This document shows, piece after piece, positions 7,844 to 14,897 of a DNA stretch of 25,759 nt. Where the stretch lies: positions 1 through 25,759 of the forward strand of contig JBAXJB010000022.1 in NCBI GenBank assembly GCA_037138055.1, written 5' to 3'. The translations under genes and the position numbers were made by a program. How positions within the stretch are numbered: position 1 is the first letter of the stretch; every line of letters begins with the position of its first letter. The DNA comes from CAITNM01 sp037138055. GTDB taxonomy: Bacteria > Pseudomonadota > Alphaproteobacteria > Paracaedibacterales > CAITNM01. The notes below the pieces were generated by a model. It had not been told where the DNA came from, did no database searches, and saw only the letters and a program-made list of their open reading frames with translations.

Positions 7844-8565
7844 AAAAACGTATGTTCATAAAATTTGCGCTGCTTTGCTTGTTAGGGTTGCATGCGTGTG
7901 AAGCGGCTTTCGAGCATGCACTCAGTCACATGGCCACAAAGTTTGTTAGGCGCCCTGTTCACCAAATAACACGAGATATTTCACTACGTACCAGGTTTTT
8001 TGGTGGCATTGATGGTCAACAGAGTTACCTGCAAAAGCAACATGCTCGTTTTAATAACTACCCAATAGACTTTGCTCAAGATCAGAAAATTCTTGACCAA
8101 TTAAAAACCTTCACGGCGCTTCCACAGACTGCAGAATCTAAGCTTTTTTACTTAGGCCCCAGAACAGTCGATGCAACACATTTGGCTGTTGCAGCAGCAT
8201 ATGAGCTGGCTTCCCAGAAGAAAAGAGTACTGTTTTTAACCAGCTCTATGTACACTTATTTTCAAAATAAATGTTTCACACCCTACGGTCTTTTTCCTGA
8301 AAATCATTTAAGATATTTAAAGGGGTACGATGTCGTTGTTATTAATGGTATTTATGGTTGGGCTAGCTATGGCTGGTATGATGATCATTTATCGTACGCT
8401 ACTAAATTGTATTTGACGCATTTACTTCGCGATGAAAAAAATACAAAAATTATTATTTCAGCAGGCAAACCTTATGAACATCTGGTAAGTGAACTTGTTA
8501 CGGATGGCCATATAGTACCCCAAGACAAGAATTCTTTGAAAACGCTTTTATATAATAAATCTTAG
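7840..8565 (+). CDS. Exported IstB/DnaC-like protein with degenerate Walker motifs
   Basis: The 241-residue product has a clear signal sequence (KFALLCLLGLHACEA). The body follows the layout of IstB, the AAA+ helper of IS21-type elements. A segment PIDFAQDQKILDQL (75-88) resembles the pre-core helix of IstB. YLGPRTVDATHLA (104-116) sits where Walker A (LGPPGTGKTHLA) belongs, YDVVVINGI (163-171) where Walker B (DLLIIDEI) belongs, and IIISAGKPYEHL (204-215) where the sensor strand (IITSNKPFSEW) belongs. The Walker A glycines and lysine are gone and the Walker B Asp/Glu are Asn169/Gly170, so ATP hydrolysis is unlikely. Cys20 is followed by E and preceded by LHA, an atypical lipobox, so a lipoprotein is possible but doubtful. 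It overlaps the preceding gene by 4 bases. Homology is inferred by eye; function is unknown. Confidence 0.65.
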   Translation: MKKRMFIKFALLCLLGLHACEAAFEHALSHMATKFVRRPVHQITRDISLRTRFFGGIDGQQSYLQKQHARFNNYPIDFAQDQKILDQLKTFTALPQTAESKLFYLGPRTVDATHLAVAAAYELASQKKRVLFLTSSMYTYFQNKCFTPYGLFPENHLRYLKGYDVVVINGIYGWASYGWYDDHLSYATKLYLTHLLRDEKNTKIIISAGKPYEHLVSELVTDGHIVPQDKNSLKTLLYNKS

Positions 8566-8583
8566 GTTGATGAAATAGAAAAT

Positions 8584-8645
8584 GATATTATCCACTGGAT
8601 CATTACGTCGCATTCGCTCCTCATGAAGACGCGAGTGAAAGCGTC
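8584..8645 (+). repeat. Dispersed palindromic element, copy A (decayed)
   Basis: This stretch closely matches 16152-16214, including the shared core CACTGGATCAT, ACGTCGC, CGCTCCTCATGAAGACG and AGCGTC, with a few substitutions and one gap. It sits between two gene ends (8565 and 8676). The reverse complement contains GAGGAGCG...GCGACG, resembling palindromic intergenic elements I recall from rickettsial and other genomes. The right-hand end has diverged more than in copy B. Confidence 0.75.
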
Positions 8646-8675
8646 ATCCTTGAGGGGGCTCAGTTTCAGATTTTA

Positions 8676-9491
8676 TTATTTCTTCTGCTGACTAGATATA
8701 TAAGACTTCAGTCTTAATTTTGTTGCTGTAATTTTGCCTAGCTGCGTGTAATTTTGAAGGTTACTTCTTAGTTCTGTAAGCCGCGCGTCTATTTCTCTAC
8801 GAGCATTAGGCCTATCTTGTGGTTTTGGATACGCCGTCATTAAATTTATTGATTCTAATCTGTGAATTTCGTTTTCAATTTCGCGTTTTTCTCTTTCAAA
8901 AGTGGACTCTACTTGTTCATCGATTGATCGCACGACAGAAGGTGCTTGGAAGTGCTTCATTCTTTCCATTCGTAGTTCTCTTTCTGAAAGTTGCGGTGGT
9001 GCAACCGCTGCAGCTGCTGGAACATTTGACTTCATACTTAATGCAAGTGCTGCTGCTAGTTCTTCGTCTTCTTCAGTAGCGTGATCATCTACAGAAGATG
9101 ATGAGGAAAATGCTTGATGACGAGGATCTGTGTGAGCAAATGCAGAACTTGAAGCTGAATAAGGAGCAGGATGAGTCTCTCTGCTTAGGGCCAGTGCACG
9201 CTCTAAGTCATCTGCTTCTTGTTTTAGTTGTTGCGCGTGCGCATCTGCTGCAAGAGCCATTTCTATTTGTAATCTTTCCCTAGCAGCATTTTTTGCAGCA
9301 TGGTCGTGGTGGCTAGCTGCCATGGCAGCGTGTAATTCTCGTTCTTCTTGTTCACGTTGTTCTTGTTCAATAAACGCACGTTCTTCGGCAGTTAAATCGT
9401 CAAAATATCCAGCTGCTGTAGCGTTTTTACCAAAACTCACCATTAATAACAGAACAAAAAATGCTCGAAAAAAGTAGCCTGATACTGCCAT
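8676..9491 (-). CDS. Exported protein with three ubiquitin-interacting motifs, candidate effector
   Basis: This 271-residue protein starts with a signal sequence (FFRAFFVLLLMVSF, likely cut after NATAA) and then is strongly helical and charged. Three segments fit the UIM pattern acidic-hydrophobic-x-x-Ala-x-x-x-Ser: EERELHAAMAASHHD (L53, A56, S60), ADDLERALALSRE (L96, A99, S103) and EDEELAAALALSMK (L145, A148, S152). A fourth, RLQIEMALAAD (I76, A79, D83), keeps the register with Asp for Ser. Serine-rich linkers separate the units, and residues about 185-250 are likely a coiled coil. UIMs are eukaryotic ubiquitin-binding helices, so a role on host ubiquitin or polyubiquitin is inferred. There is no ribosome site; a TAGATAA/TTATCTA inverted repeat (9491-9497 and 9515-9521) overlaps the start codon. 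No enzyme domain is visible. Confidence 0.75.
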   Translation of the reverse strand: MAVSGYFFRAFFVLLLMVSFGKNATAAGYFDDLTAEERAFIEQEQREQEERELHAAMAASHHDHAAKNAARERLQIEMALAADAHAQQLKQEADDLERALALSRETHPAPYSASSSAFAHTDPRHQAFSSSSSVDDHATEEDEELAAALALSMKSNVPAAAAVAPPQLSERELRMERMKHFQAPSVVRSIDEQVESTFEREKREIENEIHRLESINLMTAYPKPQDRPNARREIDARLTELRSNLQNYTQLGKITATKLRLKSYISSQQKK

Positions 9492-9568
9492 AGATAAAAC
9501 TTAATTTTAAAATATTATCTAGATTGTACAACTTAGAAGTTAAAAAATTGTTAAAGAATGGAAGTACC

Positions 9569-10447
9569 CTAAACCGCCATTGGTATTTTTAACGTGGTCA
9601 TGACTGATTCTAAATAGGGGCGCAGCTCTGGGTCGGCAGCAGCAAGGGCCAAGTTGGCCTGCAGCCAGCCCACTTTTGTACCGCAGTCATAGCGGTCACC
9701 CTGAAAGCGAAAACCAGTTAAAGGAACATTTGCACCAAGCATAGTTTGCAAACTATCTGTCAGTTGAATTTCGCCCCCTGCCCCTTGTTTTTTAAACCCT
9801 AGGGGTTCAAAAATTGATGTGCGTAAAATGTAGCGACCAATAATCGCGGTAGATGATGGCGCCACTGCCGCGTCAGGCTTTTCAACCACAGCTTTGGCAC
9901 GAACTTTTTGCCCGAGCTGCGTTGAAATATCAAGCACACCATAACGGTTTGCTTCATTTTTTGGCACATCAATAACCGCTGCCATGTTGCCGTCATCTTC
10001 CGAATAGGCTTGCACCATTTGTTTTAAACAAGGAGTTGTTGCTTGAATTAAGTCATCGGCCAATAACAGGGCAAATGCATCTTCTTGAATATAATGGCGG
10101 GCGCACCACACCGCATGGCCCAAGCCTAGGGGTTCATGCTGACGAATGAATAGTGCTTGGCCTTCAGGAATACGAATAGAACGAATTTTAGTAAGGTCAT
10201 CCGTTTTTCCACGAGCTTGCAAAATTGATTCAAGGCCGCTGTGACTATCGAAATGGTCTTCGATTGCTTCTTTGCCTTGGGATGTTATGAAAATGAACTT
10301 TTCAATGCCCGCTGCTTTTGCTTCTTCAACCGCATATTGAATAAGTGGCTTGTCGACCACCACCAACATTTCTTTTGGAATAGCTTTCGTTGCCGGCAAA
10401 AAACGACTACCAAGTCCAGCTACAGGAAAAACAGCGGTTTTAATCAT
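9569..10447 (-). CDS. galU: UTP--glucose-1-phosphate uridylyltransferase GalU
   Basis: This 292-residue cytoplasmic enzyme makes UDP-glucose from UTP and glucose-1-phosphate for surface polysaccharide synthesis. The nucleotide-binding start VAGLGSRFLPATKAIPKEML (9-28) is diagnostic. It is followed by QHEPLGLGHA (103-112), LLADD (128-132), VVEKP (187-191), GGEIQLTD (224-231) and YDCGTKVGWL (253-262), all as in GalU. Length is normal. The ATG directly abuts the mipZ stop codon with no spacer, so translation is probably coupled. The gene likely draws substrate from the PMM/PGM enzyme at 4015-5364. Confidence 0.95.
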   Translation of the reverse strand: MIKTAVFPVAGLGSRFLPATKAIPKEMLVVVDKPLIQYAVEEAKAAGIEKFIFITSQGKEAIEDHFDSHSGLESILQARGKTDDLTKIRSIRIPEGQALFIRQHEPLGLGHAVWCARHYIQEDAFALLLADDLIQATTPCLKQMVQAYSEDDGNMAAVIDVPKNEANRYGVLDISTQLGQKVRAKAVVEKPDAAVAPSSTAIIGRYILRTSIFEPLGFKKQGAGGEIQLTDSLQTMLGANVPLTGFRFQGDRYDCGTKVGWLQANLALAAADPELRPYLESVMTTLKIPMAV

Positions 10448-11275
10448 CTAGGCAACTTTCTTTTTTTGCTTTGGAATTTGAATCATTTCTAGCAGCTGAT
10501 TTAACTCTTGGCGAGCCGCTACGTGCGATAAGCTCATCGCGACGCGTGATTCGCGCAAATCTAACAATGTAATACCGTTTAAAAACAGTTCACGGAAAAT
10601 CACACGTTCACCAAACCCTGCAACAAGGCGAAAACCAATACGCTTTGAAAGGCTTTCAAGAGCTTTTCGCATTTCTTCTTTGTTACGTGAATTAACCGCT
10701 GTTAAACGGTTACGTAATACAATCCAGTCAATAGCGCGGCGATCACCACGAATAGCCCGTTGTTTCTTTTGTTCCCACACCATTTCTGAATAGGTACTAG
10801 GGCGTATAATTTCTAGTGTTTCAGGGTTCAATCGCGCCAACATATCAAGGTCAATAAAACTATCATTTAAGGGGGTGATTAGCGTATCAGCATAGCTATG
10901 AGCTAAGCGCGATAGGTACATGTCACTTCCCGGGGTATCAATTACTATATAGTCACTGTCGGATAGTTTTTCCATAGCTTCTTTTAGGTTTTTTTCATCT
11001 TCAGCTTGGGCTTCTTCGACAATAGGCTTTTCAGAACGGAATACAGGATAATGATCAGGCAGTGGCAAGTGTTCTTCTGGCTTTGCTTCACTGCGCAACC
11101 GCCGGTTTTCCACATAACGAGATAAAGTTCCCTGACGGGCATCCACGTCAATGCTGCCAACTTTATAGCCTTGGCGTAAAAGTGACGTTATAACATGCAT
11201 AGCAGCGGTAGATTTACCAGTGCCACCTTTTTCATTACCTAGCACAACAACGTATGGACTGTGATTATCTGACAT
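10448..11275 (-). CDS. mipZ: MipZ-type ParA ATPase, cell-division site regulator
   Basis: The 275-residue protein matches MipZ, the alphaproteobacterial ATPase that forms gradients from the ParB-bound poles and inhibits FtsZ assembly near them. It has the deviant Walker A NEKGGTGKST (14-23) with signature Lys16, the switch segment SIDVDARQ (41-48), Walker B YIVIDTPG (109-116), and the MipZ-like blocks TPLNDSFIDLDML, IDWIVLRNRL, KRIGFRLVAGFGERVIFRELF and SHVAARQEL. These extend well beyond generic ParA similarity and resemble Caulobacter MipZ as I remember it. AAGGGA lies 8 bases before the ATG. It is the first gene of a mipZ-galU transcript. Confidence 0.92.
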   Translation of the reverse strand: MSDNHSPYVVVLGNEKGGTGKSTAAMHVITSLLRQGYKVGSIDVDARQGTLSRYVENRRLRSEAKPEEHLPLPDHYPVFRSEKPIVEEAQAEDEKNLKEAMEKLSDSDYIVIDTPGSDMYLSRLAHSYADTLITPLNDSFIDLDMLARLNPETLEIIRPSTYSEMVWEQKKQRAIRGDRRAIDWIVLRNRLTAVNSRNKEEMRKALESLSKRIGFRLVAGFGERVIFRELFLNGITLLDLRESRVAMSLSHVAARQELNQLLEMIQIPKQKKKVA

Positions 11276-11426
11276 CTAGAAATTCCCTTTGCTTAATTCC
11301 TTATGATTCCATTATAGAAAAAAACAAGTAATGAATTCAAGATTTTATTATTTGTGAACATGTGTTATAGGAATAACAAAATTATTAATATAAAATTTTA
11401 ATATATATGTATGTAATAGAGCTGCG
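11276..11426. other. AT-rich spacer upstream of mipZ
   Basis: This 151-base gap holds no open frame of note. It is very AT-rich (for example TTAATATAAAATTTTAATATATATG) and must carry the mipZ-galU promoter on the minus strand, but I cannot place -35/-10 elements with confidence. Confidence 0.4.
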
Positions 11427-11460
11427 TTTTAAAAAGAGCCCTCACTATTTGCAAGGGCTC
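11427..11460 (-). terminator. Rho-independent terminator of the 502-residue secreted protein gene
   Basis: On the minus strand GAGCCCT (11454-11460) pairs with AGGGCTC (11436-11442), a perfect 7-bp stem with an 11-nt loop, directly followed by TTTTT. It lies 13 bases past the stop of the gene ending at 11474. Confidence 0.9.
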
Positions 11461-11473
11461 GATTTACGTTTTT

Positions 11474-12982
11474 TTAGGCGGTAGCTTCTTCTTCAGTCGT
11501 AATAGCTTTTGTGCCGATGGCTGCATCGTCAACCAGCACACCTCCCTCACTATGAGAAGAAGTATCAAGATGGTTTGCATCACTTGCAGTAGCTACTTGC
11601 ACAGTTACAAGCGGAGCAGGTGGAGGTAGTAGCGATGCTTTTGCTTCTGCTAGTTCAGCAAACCCTGTCACAGAAGAAGTCGCGAAAGTTCCTCTAGCCA
11701 ACGTTTGCGCCCCTAAGACCTTACCCAACAACTCTGTTGTCGCAGTTCTGATTGACACCATATATTCTGAAGACAAATCTATCCCAGTTAAAAAATCAGC
11801 TTCTTTAATGGTCGCTATAGAACCATCACTTTTAACAACTATTGCAGAAGAAGCTACTGTTAACGGTAATGTTGTATGTAACGTTTGAACTTTGCTAGTT
11901 AAAACGTTAGCAGGAGTCTGATCAGTTCTAAAATCAACTGCTGCAGGAACAGTAGCTGGTTTTGTCATTGTACCAAAAATCGCATCAAAAACTGAATACG
12001 CTAGGTTCTTTCTGGATTCAAGCTCACTTAATTGCAACGTTTGTATTGGAGTTGGTGCCGCCGCCCAAACAAGCCCTGATCGACTACGAACATCTGTATT
12101 AATTGCTGCAATCTGACCTAAAATCGATTGCATATATCCACCAATTATAGGTGTAATTCCTTGCACCTGAGGAATAATATCTCTCAACAAGGCAGACCTT
12201 GCTAAACTTTCAGGTGTGCGAACATCACTCGCAATATTGCGTACAAATTGCATAAGTGTATCTAGCTGAGTTAGTGACGCTCCAAGCCTTACTGGGTCGC
12301 CCAGGTTTTCGCGCACTTTCAATAAATACATTTGTTCTGCAAGCGGTAAATTCGAAGGCTTTGAAGCAACAACTGTATAAGCTGCAAGCTCTTCTACCGG
12401 AGTAATAACACTAGGGCCTGTAAGGGGCAAAAAAGCACGCACCGCCGCAGATTGAAGCGTTTGCTGAGCTTGATCTAAAGCTCTACTCAAATCGTTAACG
12501 TCACCTTGCAAATCAATGATTACACGAGTGTCATTTGCTCTTGCTTCTAGTTTTGCCGTTAAAGAACCAAGCTCATCACGAAGATTGCCTATAATTATAT
12601 CACTACTTATGCGCCCTTTTTTTGCTGCAACACAAGCTGCCATGAAGAGCTTTGCTTTGGCAGAGTCATCGGTAAACGCTGTTTCAAAGAACGTTAAAGG
12701 CAGTTCTGATTTAATAACCTCACTTACTAAAGTATAAAGTAACAAACGCTTTTCTTGGTTCGTGTTAGAAGGTGCCTTGCTTAAAGTCTCTATGGACGTT
12801 GCAAATTCTTTAGGAGTCCCAGGAGATGCAAAAATTCTACTCACTCTTACAGCGAAGGGATTAATCTCTGAGTCATAAGGCACTGCAGCGGCAGAAGCAT
12901 AAGTTGCAGCATTTAGATTTTGAACGTGTAAAACACCGCCTAATAGCAGGGCAATGGCCGTAAATTTTAGGGATGACTTCAT
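11474..12982 (-). CDS. Secreted protein of unknown function
   Basis: I do not recognise this 502-residue protein. It has a clean signal peptide (KFTAIALLLGGVLHVQNLNAA, cleavage near residue 25-27). The mature part is alanine-, serine- and threonine-rich, with a predicted helical section around residues 120-180 (LGSLTAKLEARANDTRVI, DVNDLSRALDQAQQTLQSA). A proline-rich stretch (SLLPPPAPLV) leads into an acidic C-terminal tail ending EEEATA. No outer-membrane barrel pattern or anchor is evident. AGGAG sits 7 bases before the ATG, and a strong terminator follows, so it is a well-expressed single-gene unit. Location in periplasm or outside is inferred only from the signal peptide. Confidence 0.85.
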   Translation of the reverse strand: MKSSLKFTAIALLLGGVLHVQNLNAATYASAAAVPYDSEINPFAVRVSRIFASPGTPKEFATSIETLSKAPSNTNQEKRLLLYTLVSEVIKSELPLTFFETAFTDDSAKAKLFMAACVAAKKGRISSDIIIGNLRDELGSLTAKLEARANDTRVIIDLQGDVNDLSRALDQAQQTLQSAAVRAFLPLTGPSVITPVEELAAYTVVASKPSNLPLAEQMYLLKVRENLGDPVRLGASLTQLDTLMQFVRNIASDVRTPESLARSALLRDIIPQVQGITPIIGGYMQSILGQIAAINTDVRSRSGLVWAAAPTPIQTLQLSELESRKNLAYSVFDAIFGTMTKPATVPAAVDFRTDQTPANVLTSKVQTLHTTLPLTVASSAIVVKSDGSIATIKEADFLTGIDLSSEYMVSIRTATTELLGKVLGAQTLARGTFATSSVTGFAELAEAKASLLPPPAPLVTVQVATASDANHLDTSSHSEGGVLVDDAAIGTKAITTEEEATA

Positions 12983-13236
12983 TTAGTTACTCCTGAAAAA
13001 ATGGTACTTACCTGATTAGTGTAGGCCTCAGAAATAAAAAATAAAGTGTGTTTTTTAATAAAATTTGAAAGATTAATTTTGTATGCTCGTGATATCAAGT
13101 GGAAAATAAGGCACAGAGCACAACTTCAGATTAATCAAATCAACGAAAAAGTTGCTAAAATTTACTTAAAATTAGTCTTTGAACACAGGGGCAACTTAGG
13201 CTACCCTAGCTGCAAGTTATCTTATACTTTGGGATC

Positions 13237-14655
13237 ATGGCGAATAAACTCCCCTACTCCATTTGGAAACTTATTGTTCCTGTTGCACTAGGCATCACGG
13301 TTTATTTGCTTCCCAGGCCAGAAGTTGTTGATCCAAAAGGCTGGCAGCTATTTGGAATTTTTGTCGGCACCATTGCGGGTATTGTTCTAAAGCCATTACC
13401 CATGGCTGCAGTTGCCTTAATTGGTCTGCTTTTCTGCATTCTCACCAATACGTTAAACCTAGAAAATCAAGCTTTTCAGGGGTTTTCATGCTCCATTGTT
13501 TGGCTTGTCGTTTTCATTTTCTTTATTGCCCGTGGTTTTATAAAAACAAAACTCGGCCACCGCATTGCTTATGGTTTTGTGGCACTTTTAGGCAAAAACA
13601 CCTTGGGGCTTGGGTATGGCATTATTCTAACTGAACTTGTCATGGGCCCTGCTATTCCCAGCAACTCTGCGCGTGCTGGCGGAATTATCTTCCCTATTGT
13701 GAAATCAATTTCCGAAACTTTGGGAAGCCGACCAGAGGATGGAACAGCACGTAAACTTGGAAGCTTTTTAACATTAGTCGCTTTTCAAGGAAACTTGATT
13801 GTAAGCTCAATGTTTTTAACAGCAATGGCTGCAAACCCAATGGCCCAAGGAATTGCTGCGAAACAAGGGGTACATTTCACTTGGATGGATTGGTTTACAG
13901 CAGCACTGGTCCCTGGAATATGCAGCATTATTTTAGTGCCTTTAGTTTTGTTTATCATCTACCCCCCACAGCTTAAAAAACTGCCCCAAGCCGTTAGTAT
14001 TGCAAAAAAAAATCTTCGTAACATGGGGGGCATGACCGCACAAGAATGGACAATGACTGGTGTATTTGTAGTTATGCTTGCCATGTGGACTATTGGAGAA
14101 AGCTATGGCGTTCCAACCACAAGCGCAGGATTACTTGGTGTTTGCATATTGTTGCTAACTGGAATTTTGACCTGGAAAGATATTTTAGAAGAGCACGAGG
14201 CCTGGAGCACGGTTATTTGGTTATCAATTTTAATTATGATGTCTGATTACCTGAAAGTATTTGGTTTAACCGGATGGTTCAGTCAAGTAATTGGGAACGT
14301 TTTTTCAGGTTCTCATTCGATAGCAGCTTTGTACGGTTTAGCTATTGTTTATTTTTATAGTCATTATTTCTTTGCAAGCAATACGGCCCATATTGGCGCT
14401 ATGTATGGAGCCTTTTTAGCTGTTGCTATTATTGCGGGCGCCCCACCAATAGTTTCCGCATTATTGCTGGGTTTCTTTAGTTCATTGTTTTCAAGCATGA
14501 CCCATTATTCAACAGGGTCTGCGCCAATATATTTTGGTATGGGGTATGTGACAGTTAGTGACTGGTGGTTGTATGGTTTCATTATCAGTGTGTTGAACAT
14601 TGCCATATGGTTGGGTGTAGGGTATTTGTGGTGGAGTTTCTTAGGATTGATGTAA
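13237..14655 (+). CDS. DASS-family dicarboxylate/anion transporter (2-oxoglutarate/malate translocator type)
   Basis: This 472-residue integral membrane protein has about a dozen hydrophobic segments and fits the divalent anion:Na+ symporter (DASS/CitT/DiT1) family. Typical landmarks are the opening around PKGWQLFGIFVGTIAGIVLKP, the first substrate loop AIPSNSARAGGIIFPI (about residues 140-155), VAFQGNLIVSSMFLTAMAANP, and the second SNT loop FFASNTAHIGAMYGAFLAVA (about 384-403). These proteins carry C4/C5 dicarboxylates across the inner membrane. In an intracellular bacterium this would import host 2-oxoglutarate or malate or exchange them, which is inference. The ribosome site is weak (GGGA only 2 bases before the ATG). 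It stands alone on the plus strand. Confidence 0.88.
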   Translation: MANKLPYSIWKLIVPVALGITVYLLPRPEVVDPKGWQLFGIFVGTIAGIVLKPLPMAAVALIGLLFCILTNTLNLENQAFQGFSCSIVWLVVFIFFIARGFIKTKLGHRIAYGFVALLGKNTLGLGYGIILTELVMGPAIPSNSARAGGIIFPIVKSISETLGSRPEDGTARKLGSFLTLVAFQGNLIVSSMFLTAMAANPMAQGIAAKQGVHFTWMDWFTAALVPGICSIILVPLVLFIIYPPQLKKLPQAVSIAKKNLRNMGGMTAQEWTMTGVFVVMLAMWTIGESYGVPTTSAGLLGVCILLLTGILTWKDILEEHEAWSTVIWLSILIMMSDYLKVFGLTGWFSQVIGNVFSGSHSIAALYGLAIVYFYSHYFFASNTAHIGAMYGAFLAVAIIAGAPPIVSALLLGFFSSLFSSMTHYSTGSAPIYFGMGYVTVSDWWLYGFIISVLNIAIWLGVGYLWWSFLGLM

Positions 14656-14673
14656 GCAACCGGATTTACTCAG

Positions 14674-14764
14674 TGGATCCCGTAACCCAAGTCGCGGGAA
14701 AACTAAGCGGGGTAGATTTTTGTGGCCATCCCCTCCTCAGTTTCACCGTGGCTTGGCCACGGTG
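14674..14764. repeat. Tandem intergenic hairpin elements
   Basis: Two hairpins lie after the DASS gene. The first is CCCG-TAACCCAAGT-CGCGGG within CAGTGGATCCCG...CGCGGGAA. The second is a perfect 9-bp stem CACCGTGGC (14744-14752)/GCCACGGTG (14756-14764) with a TTG loop. Both resemble the GGATCCCG-type palindromes at 8584 and 22677 and are flanked by GTGGATC/GTCCAG ends. They could also act as a terminator for the DASS gene, although no T-tract follows. Confidence 0.6.
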
Positions 14765-14832
14765 TCCAGTTCTATAAATCCCCTATCATCCTTGTCATCT
14801 TTGCTTGACCATATGGTCTAGTGTATAAAATC

Positions 14833-14872
14833 CAAAAAAAAATGGGCCTGCACAAAACGTATGCGCAAACCC
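14833..14872 (-). terminator. Rho-independent terminator of the beta-helix-like surface protein gene
   Basis: On the minus strand GGGTTTGCGCA (from 14872 to 14862) pairs with TGTGCAGGCCC (14854 to 14844), an 11-bp stem including three G-U pairs, followed by ATTTTTTTTT. It lies 26 bases past the stop codon at 14898. Confidence 0.85.
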
Positions 14873-14897
14873 AGGGTATTAAATTGTTTAGTAGTGC

